Shown here: piece by piece, positions 48,115 through 58,649 of the stretch
Numbering within the stretch: the stretch's first letter is position 1
Layout of the letters: every line of letters starts with the position of its first letter
Source: Chrysaora quinquecirrha
Lineage: Eukaryota; Cnidaria; Scyphozoa; Semaeostomeae; Pelagiidae
Direction of reading: 5' to 3'
Assembly (NCBI GenBank): GCA_014526335.1
Contig: JACTAT010000029.1
Coordinates: 6,054,327 to 6,118,326 of the forward strand
DNA: 64,000 bases
Program-made: the position numbers and the translations under genes
Notes under the pieces: generated by a model
What the model was told of the DNA's origin: nothing
What the model saw: the letters and a program-made list of their open reading frames with translations, nothing else
Databases searched by the model: none

Positions 48115-51100
48115 ATGGTGACAACTTGGCTAATTTTAGCTGGGGTCGCTTGCTTGCTCTCCGCAGCTGCGGGGAAGCAGAAGGGGGAATGCAAGCTGCC
48201 TCCGAAATGGCAAGCGGACGGCATCGAACCGATGAAAGAAATAAGAAAATCTGGTAATATGACTGTGGTTGCAATTTTAAAGGGCAACTGTGCTTACTGT
48301 CTCTTACAAGCGAGATTGTTGCAAAGATTGAAAAATAAACTCGAAAGAAAGTGAGTATATATTTGAGTTTCTTTGTGGCTTATGAGGATAAGTTGGGCTA
48401 GGACACGGGCTTTGCTCATGTGTAACTGCTCGATGGTACCCTACCCCGTTAGTTGATTATCAATGTCAGGCAATACAAGCGTATCAGCAATGAATATGAT
48501 TACTTGAGGTGTAATTGTGTATTTAAATTTGCCTCGAATCGCTAGGATCTTAGTAGTAGGTTAACTTAGTTTAGACCTAAGCCCTAGCTGTGACGCTAAC
48601 GCTACCGTATCTTGGCTCGAACCCTGACCTCGTTGAGCTTATGACACCACAATCCAGCTGGATTACTTCAAGCTGGGTCAATGAGCAATCTATAATTTGG
48701 CTCCATGAAAAGTAAGATAATAATAAAATAAAATAAAAAATTTAAGTAAAGTAAAGTAACGTTACATGAAGAAAAGAAAAGTAGAATAAAATAAATAAAA
48801 AAAGTAACCTAAAGTAAAATAAAGTGAAGTGAAGTAAAGCAAAGTAAAGTAAAGTAACGTTACGTGAAGGAAAGAAAAGTAAAATAAAATAAAAAAAATA
48901 GAATAAAGTAAAATGAAGTGAAGTGACGTAAAGCAAAGTAAAGTTAATGAAGCTAAGTTAAGTAAAGTAAAGAAAAATAAAGTAAAGTAAAGCAAAGTAA
49001 TGTAAAGTAACGTAATAAAAAGTAAAGTAAAATAAAGTAACATACTGCAAACAAATAATTGAAGAATGAAGAAGCATGCATTGCAAAGAAAAAGCTTTCC
49101 TGCTCCAACCAAAGATCCAAGGGACCGTTATAAACAACTTCTAGCGTCCGTCGTATTTTCAACATGAAAGTTTGCGTTAAATCTACTGACTTTAAAATCA
49201 TGGTGTCTTTTTTACTTTTAGGGGCATTAGAGGTATAACATACATCGCAGTAAATACGAAAGATGCTGCGTATGCAAGATACAGGCTTACTGGAATCTTA
49301 GACTTCGAAGTTTATCAAGATACAAATGGCGACATTGTTGAGAAACTTGGGGGCTCAAAAGATGACTTTTTCGTTTATGATAAATGCGGAAGACTGAGTT
49401 ACCATTTGGATAGTTCTGTCACGTACCTTGCTTGGCCACACGTCAGGTAGGAATTGCAACTTTGTTAGTACTCGAAGCACAAGGGCTTTCTTGGCTAAAT
49501 TTTGAGTAGGGGTCTGCATCGAGCATTCAAAGTTGTACAGTTAGCTAAATAAAGGTTTACGAGAATTATAAATTGGCCAAAGCAATTTATACGAAAATTG
49601 TACGCCTAGCTTCTAGCTAGACTAGAAGCCCGAAAATATATACCCTTGTGCGTAGCACAACCCAAGGTACCTTTACTAAGGAAGAATCCCCCGTCACTCA
49701 AGACATACTCTTGGTACATATACTCTTAACCTTAGCATTATCTCTCATAGCCTGGGTACGAATGACTTTTCCTTTTCATGAGATGATTTCTAATTGAAAT
49801 GAATTGCAATTGTTGTATTACTGAGCTGTCATTGCGAATCAGAACGAGATGAGAAAATGAAAGGAGGGGGCAACTTAATGAGTATAGTTCGCTTTCGGCA
49901 TTAGCCGCAATTCGCACCGAGGCTGGTCTGATTCACTCATCACTGTGAAGCTTCTCATAGTCATAATAGCTCAAGCTCGGTTGCAAAGGAAAACGGTGTA
50001 GTTTCCAAGGCTATGTCGACGATCTGGTAACATTGTCCCTAACTCCTTATTATATGGTTATGGTTATGCAGAATCACGCTACATTTGTGTTATATAGCAT
50101 GTAGACGTTTCTTGGTTATGAGGAGTTGCTTCTTAAGATTAGCTGTGGTTATATTTGTCATTGTTTTCTTTAAATGCCCTATTTTCATTGATCTTATTTA
50201 TTCCGAAACACCCATGGGAAATAATCCTTCGAATTACACTCTCTGGGCAAGCTCAATTTTGAAGGAACGGTTAAATTTTCCGGCACTGATATCAAGACGT
50301 AAAGTTTCATATACAGTACCTTATAATCAACCGCACATTTTTTAGCAATGCTATCATTTACACGCATCAAAGCAAGCATCGATGCAAAGAGACTTGTGAC
50401 ACAGGTAAGAATAAATTTGATAAAATCGCTCCAGGAGCCTTCTTGATTCCAGTCAGCCCCTCCTTGGCAGGCAACAGCAGAGTTGTCACTGCACAATAGC
50501 AATCTCTGAAGGCTGGACAGATTGTTCACTGTAGGCTTGTGCAACGGTATCCCTTCCGTTGAGATTCTGACCCTGACCTATCGATCGTGAACCAAACGCC
50601 TTGAATTCTTGGTCACACCACCTCTGAAAGGTAGTAAATAGCTTGCATAATCTTCGTCGGCAAGCAATTCTAAACTCGGGGATCTATAAGCCTAGTATCA
50701 ACCGAAAACTCTGTTTTTGCCCCCCCCCCCCGTTGTCCTTTGTTAAGAGGATAATTTTAATATCATACACAACGTTGATAGGCGGAAGCAAGAATGGGTA
50801 TGAAAATTTTTAAAAGAATGGAGTCCCAAATCTTTTGCAAAGTTTATTGCCCTATGAGTGTAGTGAAGTAGCATTAAGCATAATGGCCTGTGATGTTATC
50901 ATACGTTAAACGTAGACCTGGAACCCAGGACTTGGGTAGACAGCGTGCAGGCCCAGCCACCCAGCCACTAGCCAGTCGTTAAGCCAGGTTAGCTAGTCGT
51001 ATGCATCTATGTTCATTAGTGTTGTTGTGCAGTAGTGATATGTTACGTTGCGTTAGTCAAACATTGCGCTTATTATGATAAGTGTTACAGATTTTCTGTC

Positions 51101-51244
51101 ATTATTTTTTCAGGAAAGAACTCCATATCAAAGGTAGAGAAGGACGCATCTGGGTCCCTTTGATGCAAGGCCAATGCCAATTCCCTCTGATGCAAACTCT
51201 ACTTGGACAGCTGATGCTCTCTTAACAAGAGCTGATGCGTTCAG
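48115..51244 (+). CDS. SELENOP: Selenoprotein P-like protein with Sec-Cys repeats (3' end open)
   Basis: Exons are 48115-48350, 49222-49446 and 51091-51244 (or 51114-51244). A signal peptide (MVTTWLILAGVACLL) precedes a SELENOP-type thioredoxin domain: KWQADGIEPMKE, VVAILKGNCAYCLLQAR, GITYIAVNTKD, GGSKDDFFVYDKCGRLSYHL. Residues 59-62 read Cys-Ala-Tyr-Cys where vertebrates have Sec-x-x-Cys. In the third exon, the frame reached through the 51091 acceptor reads SLUCK, SLUCK, SUCS and SUCV, with TGA at 51161, 51188, 51212 and 51233 and no TAA or TAG. SELENOP is a secreted selenium carrier and redox protein. The exon ends at a good donor (CAG|GTATGAG), so more exons are likely. I found no convincing SECIS element. 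Using acceptor 51114 directly after exon 2 gives a short Sec-free end with TAA at about 51222. Confidence 0.82.
48536..48690 (-). repeat. tRNA-derived SINE, minus orientation
   Basis: It shares 'cgctaggatcttagtagta' (reverse sense of the family body) and 'ggctcgaaccctgacc', the reversed B-box-like region. It lies in the first intron of the SELENOP-like gene. Confidence 0.75.
48710..49040. repeat. (AAAGT)n microsatellite
   Basis: About 330 bases of 'aaagtaaagtaaaat' type sequence. The minus-strand Phe/Leu/Tyr-rich reading frames here are artefacts. It lies in the first intron of the SELENOP-like gene. Confidence 0.95.
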
Positions 51245-53435
51245 GTATGAGGCATCAAATGACAAAATGTTTAGAGCATTACAATCTTTAAGTAGATGAG
51301 AGTCGATGGTTAGGTTTCCAGTTGGCTTTTTATGCTGTTCAAGGTCCTGGTCAAAAGATTAAACATTGTTTTTAAACATTTGAAATTTGCTCATCCAGCA
51401 ATGTTTGAATGTTCGGCCACGTCACCAAACATCGCTTGAAAAGCATGTGAAATTCAGTTAGGCTCATCAAGCAAGAAATTTGCTCATCAAGCATTGTTGG
51501 AATGTTCAGCCACGTCATAAAACATGATTGTTTGCCAAGCAAAAAAACAAAATTTGTTGCAGGATGTTGTGAAGAAATGGCAACACACAAGCAAACAATG
51601 GGTGGCGAACAATGCTTTGCGACTTGGCCAAACGTTGAAACATCTTGCTCAATTTTAATTTTTGCAGACCACGTTGACCCGCGCACGTGTAGACTTTACA
51701 CATCTCGACCCAGATTCGCAGGCTTTAACTGCAACAATTTAACAAAAACAACTACAACATTAACAATAAACTGTTGTTTTCCTTTGAGCAGTTTGACTCA
51801 TGCAATTTAGTTCCATAGCGAAAAACCGTTGGCAAAAAATCAGCTCATTGTTGTTTTTTGAAAATGCTCGCAAAATCAGATAACCAAGGAGATTATAGCT
51901 GCTTTCCGCGTGGACGGGCGTGGACTCTTAATCTAAAACGTCTTCTCTTCGAGAACCTTCCAAAATCCTTCTCTCTTATCTTGTAAGGATTAAACTGCTC
52001 TTTGCATTATATTGTCAAATGGGATAAGCAGCCAGATAGCCTGAGCGTTATTCGCTTTCATGAAAACCAATGGATAAATCTGAGATACCATGTGGTATGA
52101 ACATTGCTATCATGGAGTGTTTCCTTAATTTTGTTTCATATTAATAATGCAACTATGTACATGATTGAAGTTTTGATTTTATTCAAATACAAGAATTTAT
52201 GATAAATAGATTGACATGTATTTTTCATTCAATCATATTTTTCATTTCATAGTCACAAATGTGATTTATCTATCCATGAGTATCTATCCGTGTTATATAT
52301 CTGCATAACACTTAAAACAATACACGCAGTTTTTTTAAAAGCAACTTCTTTCGTGCCTAGTTAAAAAAGTTGCTTATTTTTGGACCTCTTATGGCCACCT
52401 TTTAGTAGCAAAAGTTGCTTAGTAGTAATTTTAACTATATATTTTTTCCCTAAGATTAGTATAGAGGTTAGAAAAACAAGTTTGGAGTTCTCCTATAGCT
52501 TTTTATGCAACATATCGCTAGAACACCTAGTATACAGCAAAGAAATACAATAAATATCATCAGTTAAGAAGTACCATGTAATTTTTACCATATAGAGACT
52601 TCTACATCTTGGTTGCTTGTAAAAAAACTGCGTGTAGCTTAGTTTCTGAAGCTATTCTGCCTCCTTTACATCTCTTTTTAGCATCAAAATCCAAAACTAT
52701 ACGACAATGACGATGCGCTTATACCCAATGCTAAAGAAGTGATCGGGGGGGGGGGGGCATGTCACTTGTAAGTAGCCGCGAAGTTTTCAACGAGAATTGT
52801 CAAAAGATGGGTAACATTTAAATTTATTTTTATACTTTCAATGGCAGCAGACTTCTGTGGCACCCCGTTTCTGAGAAAGTTAAATTGAAAAAGAATAGGG
52901 TTTTTGAGGCCCCATTGTTTTCCAGAAAAATCTCAGGAAAGTTGGTCGGCCAAAATATTCGTAGTCTCAGAGACGAAAAACTTGTGGCACCCAAAGAAGA
53001 TTTTGCCCCACATCGACGCAATCGTTCACTTGCTCAAGTAGCTTGTGACAGTCTTTCTTCTTTTTGCCAGAGACTAGTAATGGCAATAGAAATAGAGGCC
53101 CCAAAGGGGGTCCAAAATCGCGCAATCACTCGCAATTTTGATGATCGAATAACCAATGCAATTCAATTCATTTTTGTTCGTAGAAATACAATCTACAATA
53201 ATAATATGTACTTTACCCAGCCCAAGAAAAGCAGAGCTTATCTTCCTTGGACCGCTAAACCGACCGTCCTGCAACCCCTTTTGAGGTTAACAATCTTGCT
53301 ATCATGCAGCCAATATGCAAAATAGCAAAATCACTATCCTCTGAAAGAGATTTAACGCGAGACACTTAAACTTAGACTCGCGCTTGCACGCGCAAAACTT
53401 TCACGAAGTCACGCATGAAAACAACACCCAGAAAC
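51245..53435. other. Downstream of the SELENOP-like exon 3: no exon confirmed
   Basis: Apart from the MITE, this stretch has no recognised exon. A possible acceptor at about 52680 (ctttttag|catcaaaatcc) opens a short frame of no recognised family. G-runs at 52746-52757 are simple sequence. Remaining SELENOP exons and a SECIS should lie here or further right. Confidence 0.3.
51340..51640. repeat. MITE of the 'ggccaaacg' family
   Basis: It contains 'ggtcaaaagattaaacattg' on the left, and internal 'gcaatgtttgaatgttcggccacgtc' and 'caagcattgttggaatgttc'. It is related to the 34022-35150 cluster. Confidence 0.6.
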
Positions 53436-53440
53436 TACGG

Positions 53441-53685
53441 TAAAGGCCTGGCTAAACAAAGAGGCAGTTCACGCGTGACATTGCTGTCCCATCGGTGTCT
53501 CCCAGTTTAGCCTCGGAAACTTTGTAGCGCGCGAAAAAATTTGTAGTGAGAGACACGAAAATGTTTCTGGGAGACAACAGAAGGACATGTTGCATGCAAT
53601 TGTCACTCACATGTTTAGCCACCCTGGGAGACACGCCGAATACAGTGTCGCGCGTCATGTCTCCCAGTTTAGCCATACCAACAAG
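53441..53685. repeat. MITE with 'ggctaaac' / 'gtttagcc' ends
   Basis: 'aaggcctggctaaac' on the left is answered by 'gtctcccagtttagcc' on the right. 'gtctcccagtttagcc' also occurs inside. Confidence 0.65.
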
Positions 53686-53689
53686 TGAT

Positions 53690-55185
53690 TTTCATTGAAG
53701 TAGCTGACTTCTTTAAAGCCGGGCGTAAACAGGGCCGTCCCTACATTGGGGGTGTTGGGGGTGAGACACCCCCCCTGGAAAAAGGACCAGTCGGCAAATC
53801 GTTAGTTTCAGTCGGTGAAATCAATATTTTATGCATTCATGAATCATTTATACAGAGTAAAGGCTAAGGAAAAACAATGGGAAATAAAACAGAACTAGTT
53901 GAAAAGCATGGAGCATCTTTGCTTGACAAGGGAGGGCCGACCAAACGAAGTTTACACTAATTGATTTCCATGCTACAGATCAAAGTTATACAATCAAAAT
54001 TTTCCAGAATATGCCATATTTTTTCCAATTTCAACGTTTCACCGACCACGATGCACCAGAGCAACAAATTTATAGATCTATTCATTGCATGTACTGTAAT
54101 GCAGTATCAATTAAACTGTATAGCAAGCAATAATATTTGTCAATCTTTCGGATTCGTTTAGAATTCAGATGTTCTAAGATGGTTCAGCTTTTGACTACAA
54201 TTTTGAAGTTTTGTAGCACTCAAAGACCATAAGAATTCCGTATGAATTCCACGATAGAGTTTGAAGAAAATTGCATTTTAAGAGTTCCGAAAGGGCCGTT
54301 AGAGCGATTCTAGCTTCAGGTTTTTCCAAAATTTTCCGGGGAGCATGCCCCTGGACCCCTTAGCGGCGTGCGCCTTCGGCGCATGTTCTACCTCAACGCC
54401 CGTTTTAATCGTGCCAATCAAAATTTAAGTACCCTCCTAAGTCCATTTGATGACGTCTAAAAAGGTGTTTTCAGTTGGGCTCTAGCCGACAAATCGAGAC
54501 GGTCACACCCCCCTTGAAAACTTTTGTCGGGACGGGCCTGGGCGTAAACCGTACAAACATGTTGGCCAACATCGCCGTCAACAATCGTTGACCAATGAAA
54601 TCAAAGATTTTTCGACGACTGACAAGGATCAAAGGCTGTTTTTAAAATGGGTTCCCTTTGAATGAACAAAGCTAATTCGATCCAACCACGTATTACGTGG
54701 TTAAAATTCGATACAAATCATATGACTGAAGGTCAGAGTTGTGTTATTTTCGTAATATTGTCACTGTCACGAATGTATTGAGATTGAAGCTCAGATAAGC
54801 CGAAAAACAAGAAGAAAATATTAACACTGATTAGGGCATAGATATTAGTTGTTGCGTTGCAGCTATTTGTGAAAGAAAGAGAGTGAAAAGCGGTCGACAG
54901 CGGAGGTAAGTTCAAATGAAATTTATTACACGTTTTTTTTTTAGTAAGAAAGTGGTTTATAAGAAAGTAGTGCTCAACATGTCAAAATCATAAGAAAGTT
55001 CAATACTGGATTCTTTAAACTTAAGAAAGTTCTGTTTCATACTTTCACTCTTAATGTTCTGTATGCTATTTTCGCTCTTCTTTTCAGTCGTTCATCTTGC
55101 TATTAAACGAGTCTTTTGATTATTTTCTTTGAAAAACGTGGTATTTGTGCAATGTATACAGTGCCCTAAACTGTACATTCTTAGA
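53690..55185. other. Intergenic region, repeats only
   Basis: It contains 'gacaccccccctggaaa' and 'cacaccccccttgaaaact' phrases that are probably the ends of another element (about 53725-54540), plus a 'ttataagaaag' fragment near 54930-54990. No gene is recognised. Confidence 0.35.
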
Positions 55186-56475
55186 AATTAGTCCGGTATC
55201 AGAGAAATAAAATCTTATCCATCTTCTGGTCCTACTTTCATACGGTTTGGGTTGTTTCTTATGATGACAGAAATATTTTAAGCTTCTGGGCCACCCAGAT
55301 TTTTGACTCTGGTGGCCGTAATGGCGGATTTTCCGATTTAGCCCCCCCGCCCATAGGTCAAATTTTTTTTTCTTCAAACCCCAACATATTATATATCATT
55401 CGATTCCAAATTTGATGCTGATCAAACTTTTATATAAGACTTGTATCTGAAAATCAAGCCATCTCGAGATATTGAGCACTTTTGTTCTAATAATTCGGGG
55501 TGGTGTAGCGATTTTTCGAATTAGTTTTAACATCGGCTTTGAGAAACTACATGTTTAATGCATGAAATATTATAGAAAATTCGAAGTTAAGCTGAATGTA
55601 CCTAGTGACAAGTACTTGAAAAACTTTCCGTTAAACAAAATAAGTTTGCAAAGCCTCGTTGCCTATAAAGCCGTGGCTACACGTGCAACATTTTGCTTGA
55701 AATGGCGACAGAACAAATTTTTGCTGCGACCGCAAAAACTAAGGGTCGCACGTGTAGCCATGCACCTACTGACAAGTACTTGAAAAACTTTTCATTCAAC
55801 AAAATAAGTTTGCCAAGCCTCGATGCCTAACCGGTTTTTCTCAACATACACGGATAGGCCTCCATCCTTTGCCAGCGTTTTCAATGTATACGGAGCCATC
55901 TCGTTGCTTAACCTAACCTGTATTCCTCAAGTTATACGGGCCAGCCTCGACTGCCAACTTTTCCCGACCAATATGTGCCATCCACGATGCATGGCCGGGA
56001 TTCTTTAAAACATACGGGCCAGCCTGTCATTTTATTTAATATTATTTAAACAGAAATAACCTTTCAGCTAAAATATACGACCGTTAAAAGAAACTTCTAT
56101 TCACAATAACAAAAATCTTAAGAGCGATTGCTACATACTTTCCTGCTAAACCTAATCATGCTGTTCTTCCAATTAGAGTTTGTTTCTGTCTTGCTCGTAA
56201 GATATGTTTTGATTTGTTTTTTGACACGATCTAATGCTGTAAGGGCAACCAATTTCACTGGGTGAATCATTCCAGGTCTTCAGAGCTGTGTAGTGAAAGC
56301 CTTTTTAGCGTCATGAAAGCATTTGTTCTTATATCTAGGGATTTGGAGATCTTTGCAGTGCCTCGTTATACGGGCTAGTAGAAAGATCTCAATTGGTGTT
56401 TATCCCAAAGTCTTTCAGGGCTTAGTTTGTTCACAATCTTGTATGTCAGACATTCCTATTAAAACGGAGCAGATT

Positions 56476-57300
56476 TCATACATTTAACCAGAGAGTTGAC
56501 TGTGTTGCGTTTGCCATAATTGCGTATGCCCGATTTTGAAGACGTTGCAGAGCAGCGAGTTTGGCATTTGACAGACTACTCCAGATAACATCGGCATAAC
56601 GCAGGTGACTCTCAATTAATGCACAATACATATTAAATAATTGGGATTGTGGAACGACGTTTTTCAGTTTTTTTAGAGCTGCAAGGCATCGAGGCACAAA
56701 TGTTGCCCTTTGGCGCGCTTAAACTGTTTGTCCCAGTTAAATTTTCATCCACAATCACTCTGAGGGATTTAGTCTTTTCGACTCTTTTAATATCAGAGTT
56801 ACTCTATTTAAGCACTTCTGACAGGTGGAGATTCTTTTTGTGGCCGTCCTATGATCATGAACTCAGTTTTTCTCGGATTGGGGCTAAATTTTTTGCCCTC
56901 TTCCACTCAACGAGATTAGAAGGCTCTTGATGTGCGTCTTTCACAAGTTTTGCGGCATCATTCGATGCAATCGTCATACTGGTGTAATCAGCATAAATGA
57001 TTAAAAGAAGAGGCACAAAACAAGAACCTTGAGGAATACCACAGGTTACTTCTTTGGCTTTCGAGTTTTGACCGTTCAGTTCAGAGCGCAAAAACTGTTT
57101 TCTGCTATTCAGGTAGGATTTAAGTCAATCTTCAGCTTTGCCTCTTATTCCATATGCACCTAATTTTGTGAGCAATACTGTATATCGTGATCGACTGTAT
57201 AGAATGCTATCTTAACGTCGAGAAGAATAGTGAGATTGACATTGCGGCAATCAATGTTTTTGCACCAGAAGTCAGAGCTGCTTAAAAGAGATGTTTAATG
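56476..57300 (-). pseudogene. Dead LINE reverse transcriptase in the left copy
   Basis: Broken frames give KEVTCGIPQGSCFVPLLLIIYAD (RT core) at about 57060-57000, with the YADD-type box altered to YADY, and QLFNMYCALIESHLRYADVIW downstream. No continuous frame exists. It is non-LTR RT of a different lineage from the 17.9-19.9 kb copy. Confidence 0.75.
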
Positions 57301-57983
57301 ATTTTTAGGAACTCAAAAAAATGATCTTTCGAGGCAAGGCAAGGCATCAAGGATGTCCCCTATTGGTAAAAAACATAGGCTAGGCATGTAGGCTGGGTCA
57401 TATGGATCGAGAAAAGTCTGCTAGGCATCGAGTGGCTACACGCTAATACTGCGACAGAAAATCTGCGACAATCATTTTGCGTTATAAGAAGAATGGGTCC
57501 TAGAAAATTTCCAGGAAAAGCGGCAACAAAAAGCAATGCGATATGTTGCATCGCCAATTAAAAAACCCAGCTACATACTGCGACATTACTGGCGACAAGT
57601 AATAGCAAGTCGCGAAAAGTTAACTAGAAAGCAATGTTCCGCAACTGTATTTCTGAGGTCGCAGAACATTTTATTCGAAAATAAGTTCTTGGCTACACGT
57701 GCGACCCTTAGTTTTTGCAGTCGCAGCAAAAATTTTTGAACATGTTCTGTCGCCATTTCAAGCAAAATGTTGCACGTTTAGCCACGGCTTTATAGGCAAC
57801 GAGGCTTTGCAAACTTATTTTGTTTAACGGAAAGTTTTTCAAGTACTTGTCACTAGGTACATTCAGCTTAACTTCGAATTTTCTACGGATCTTAGTGAAA
57901 AGAAATAAAATATATTCCATTCTTCAAAAAGGCGGTAATATTTCATGCATTAAACATGTAGTTTCTCAAAGCCGATGTTAAAA

Positions 57984-58427
57984 CTACAGTTGACATCCGC
58001 TATCTCGACTGCCCGCTATCTCGAACATTCGCTATCTCGAACGATTTTCCATTTCCCCCCGTTTTCGTATAAGGGTTTGTATAGAAAAATCATCCGCTAT
58101 CTCGAACCCCGTTATCTCGAACATTCGCCGTCTCTGTCTCGAACCATTTTCGATTTCCCATGGAGGAAAACCTGCTCTTTATCTCGAACTTTGCCAAATT
58201 TTCTGCTGAACTGGATAAAGAGACAGGCTGAAAATATGTACAAGCTTGTTTACAGAGCGGTAGAGCGGGAATGGCAGCAGCTAAGTGATATGCTGTCCAT
58301 GTATACAATAGATGAAGCTATTCTCTTTCGAGATGTGCTGCATCGTCATTATCACAACTTCACCAATAGTAGGGATGAAAGCAGATGAGCTTTGACTCCT
58401 ATGTAAAAAATACCAGACTTATTTGAT
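57984..58427. mobile_element. Insert with 'cgctatctcgaac' repeats, possibly a pogo/Tigger-type end
   Basis: 'cagttgacatccgctatctcgac' and at least five variants of 'tatctcgaac' occur in the first 200 bases. Similar sequences mark the termini of pogo/Tigger DNA transposons. The rest is unrecognised. It interrupts the X block of the left element and has no partner in the right copy. Confidence 0.45.
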
Positions 58428-58649
58428 GAAATTGGGGTCGAATGACATATAATATGTTGGGGTTTCAAGAAAAAAAAAATTTGGCCTATGGGCAGGGGGG
58501 GGGCAAAATCGGAAAATACACCATTACTGCCACCAAAGTCAAAAATCTGGGTTGCCCAGAAGCTTAAAATATTTCTATCATGATAAGAAACAACCCAAAC
58601 GGCATGAAAGTAGGACCAGAACATGGATAAGATGTTCTTTCTCAGTTAC

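Noticed and set aside
48742..49112. Minus-strand Phe/Leu/Tyr-rich frames resembling membrane proteins
   Set aside because: Low-complexity translation of the (AAAGT)n microsatellite.
52060..52120. Possible SECIS element (an 'atgaaa' followed by 'gaga' and a small hairpin)
   Set aside because: The quartet spacing and apical loop do not fit a SECIS; the hairpin 'atacc...ggtat' is unrelated.
52885..53325. 146-residue plus-strand frame as a new gene or SELENOP exon
   Set aside because: No recognised domain, no Sec-Cys pattern, and composition resembles random open sequence.
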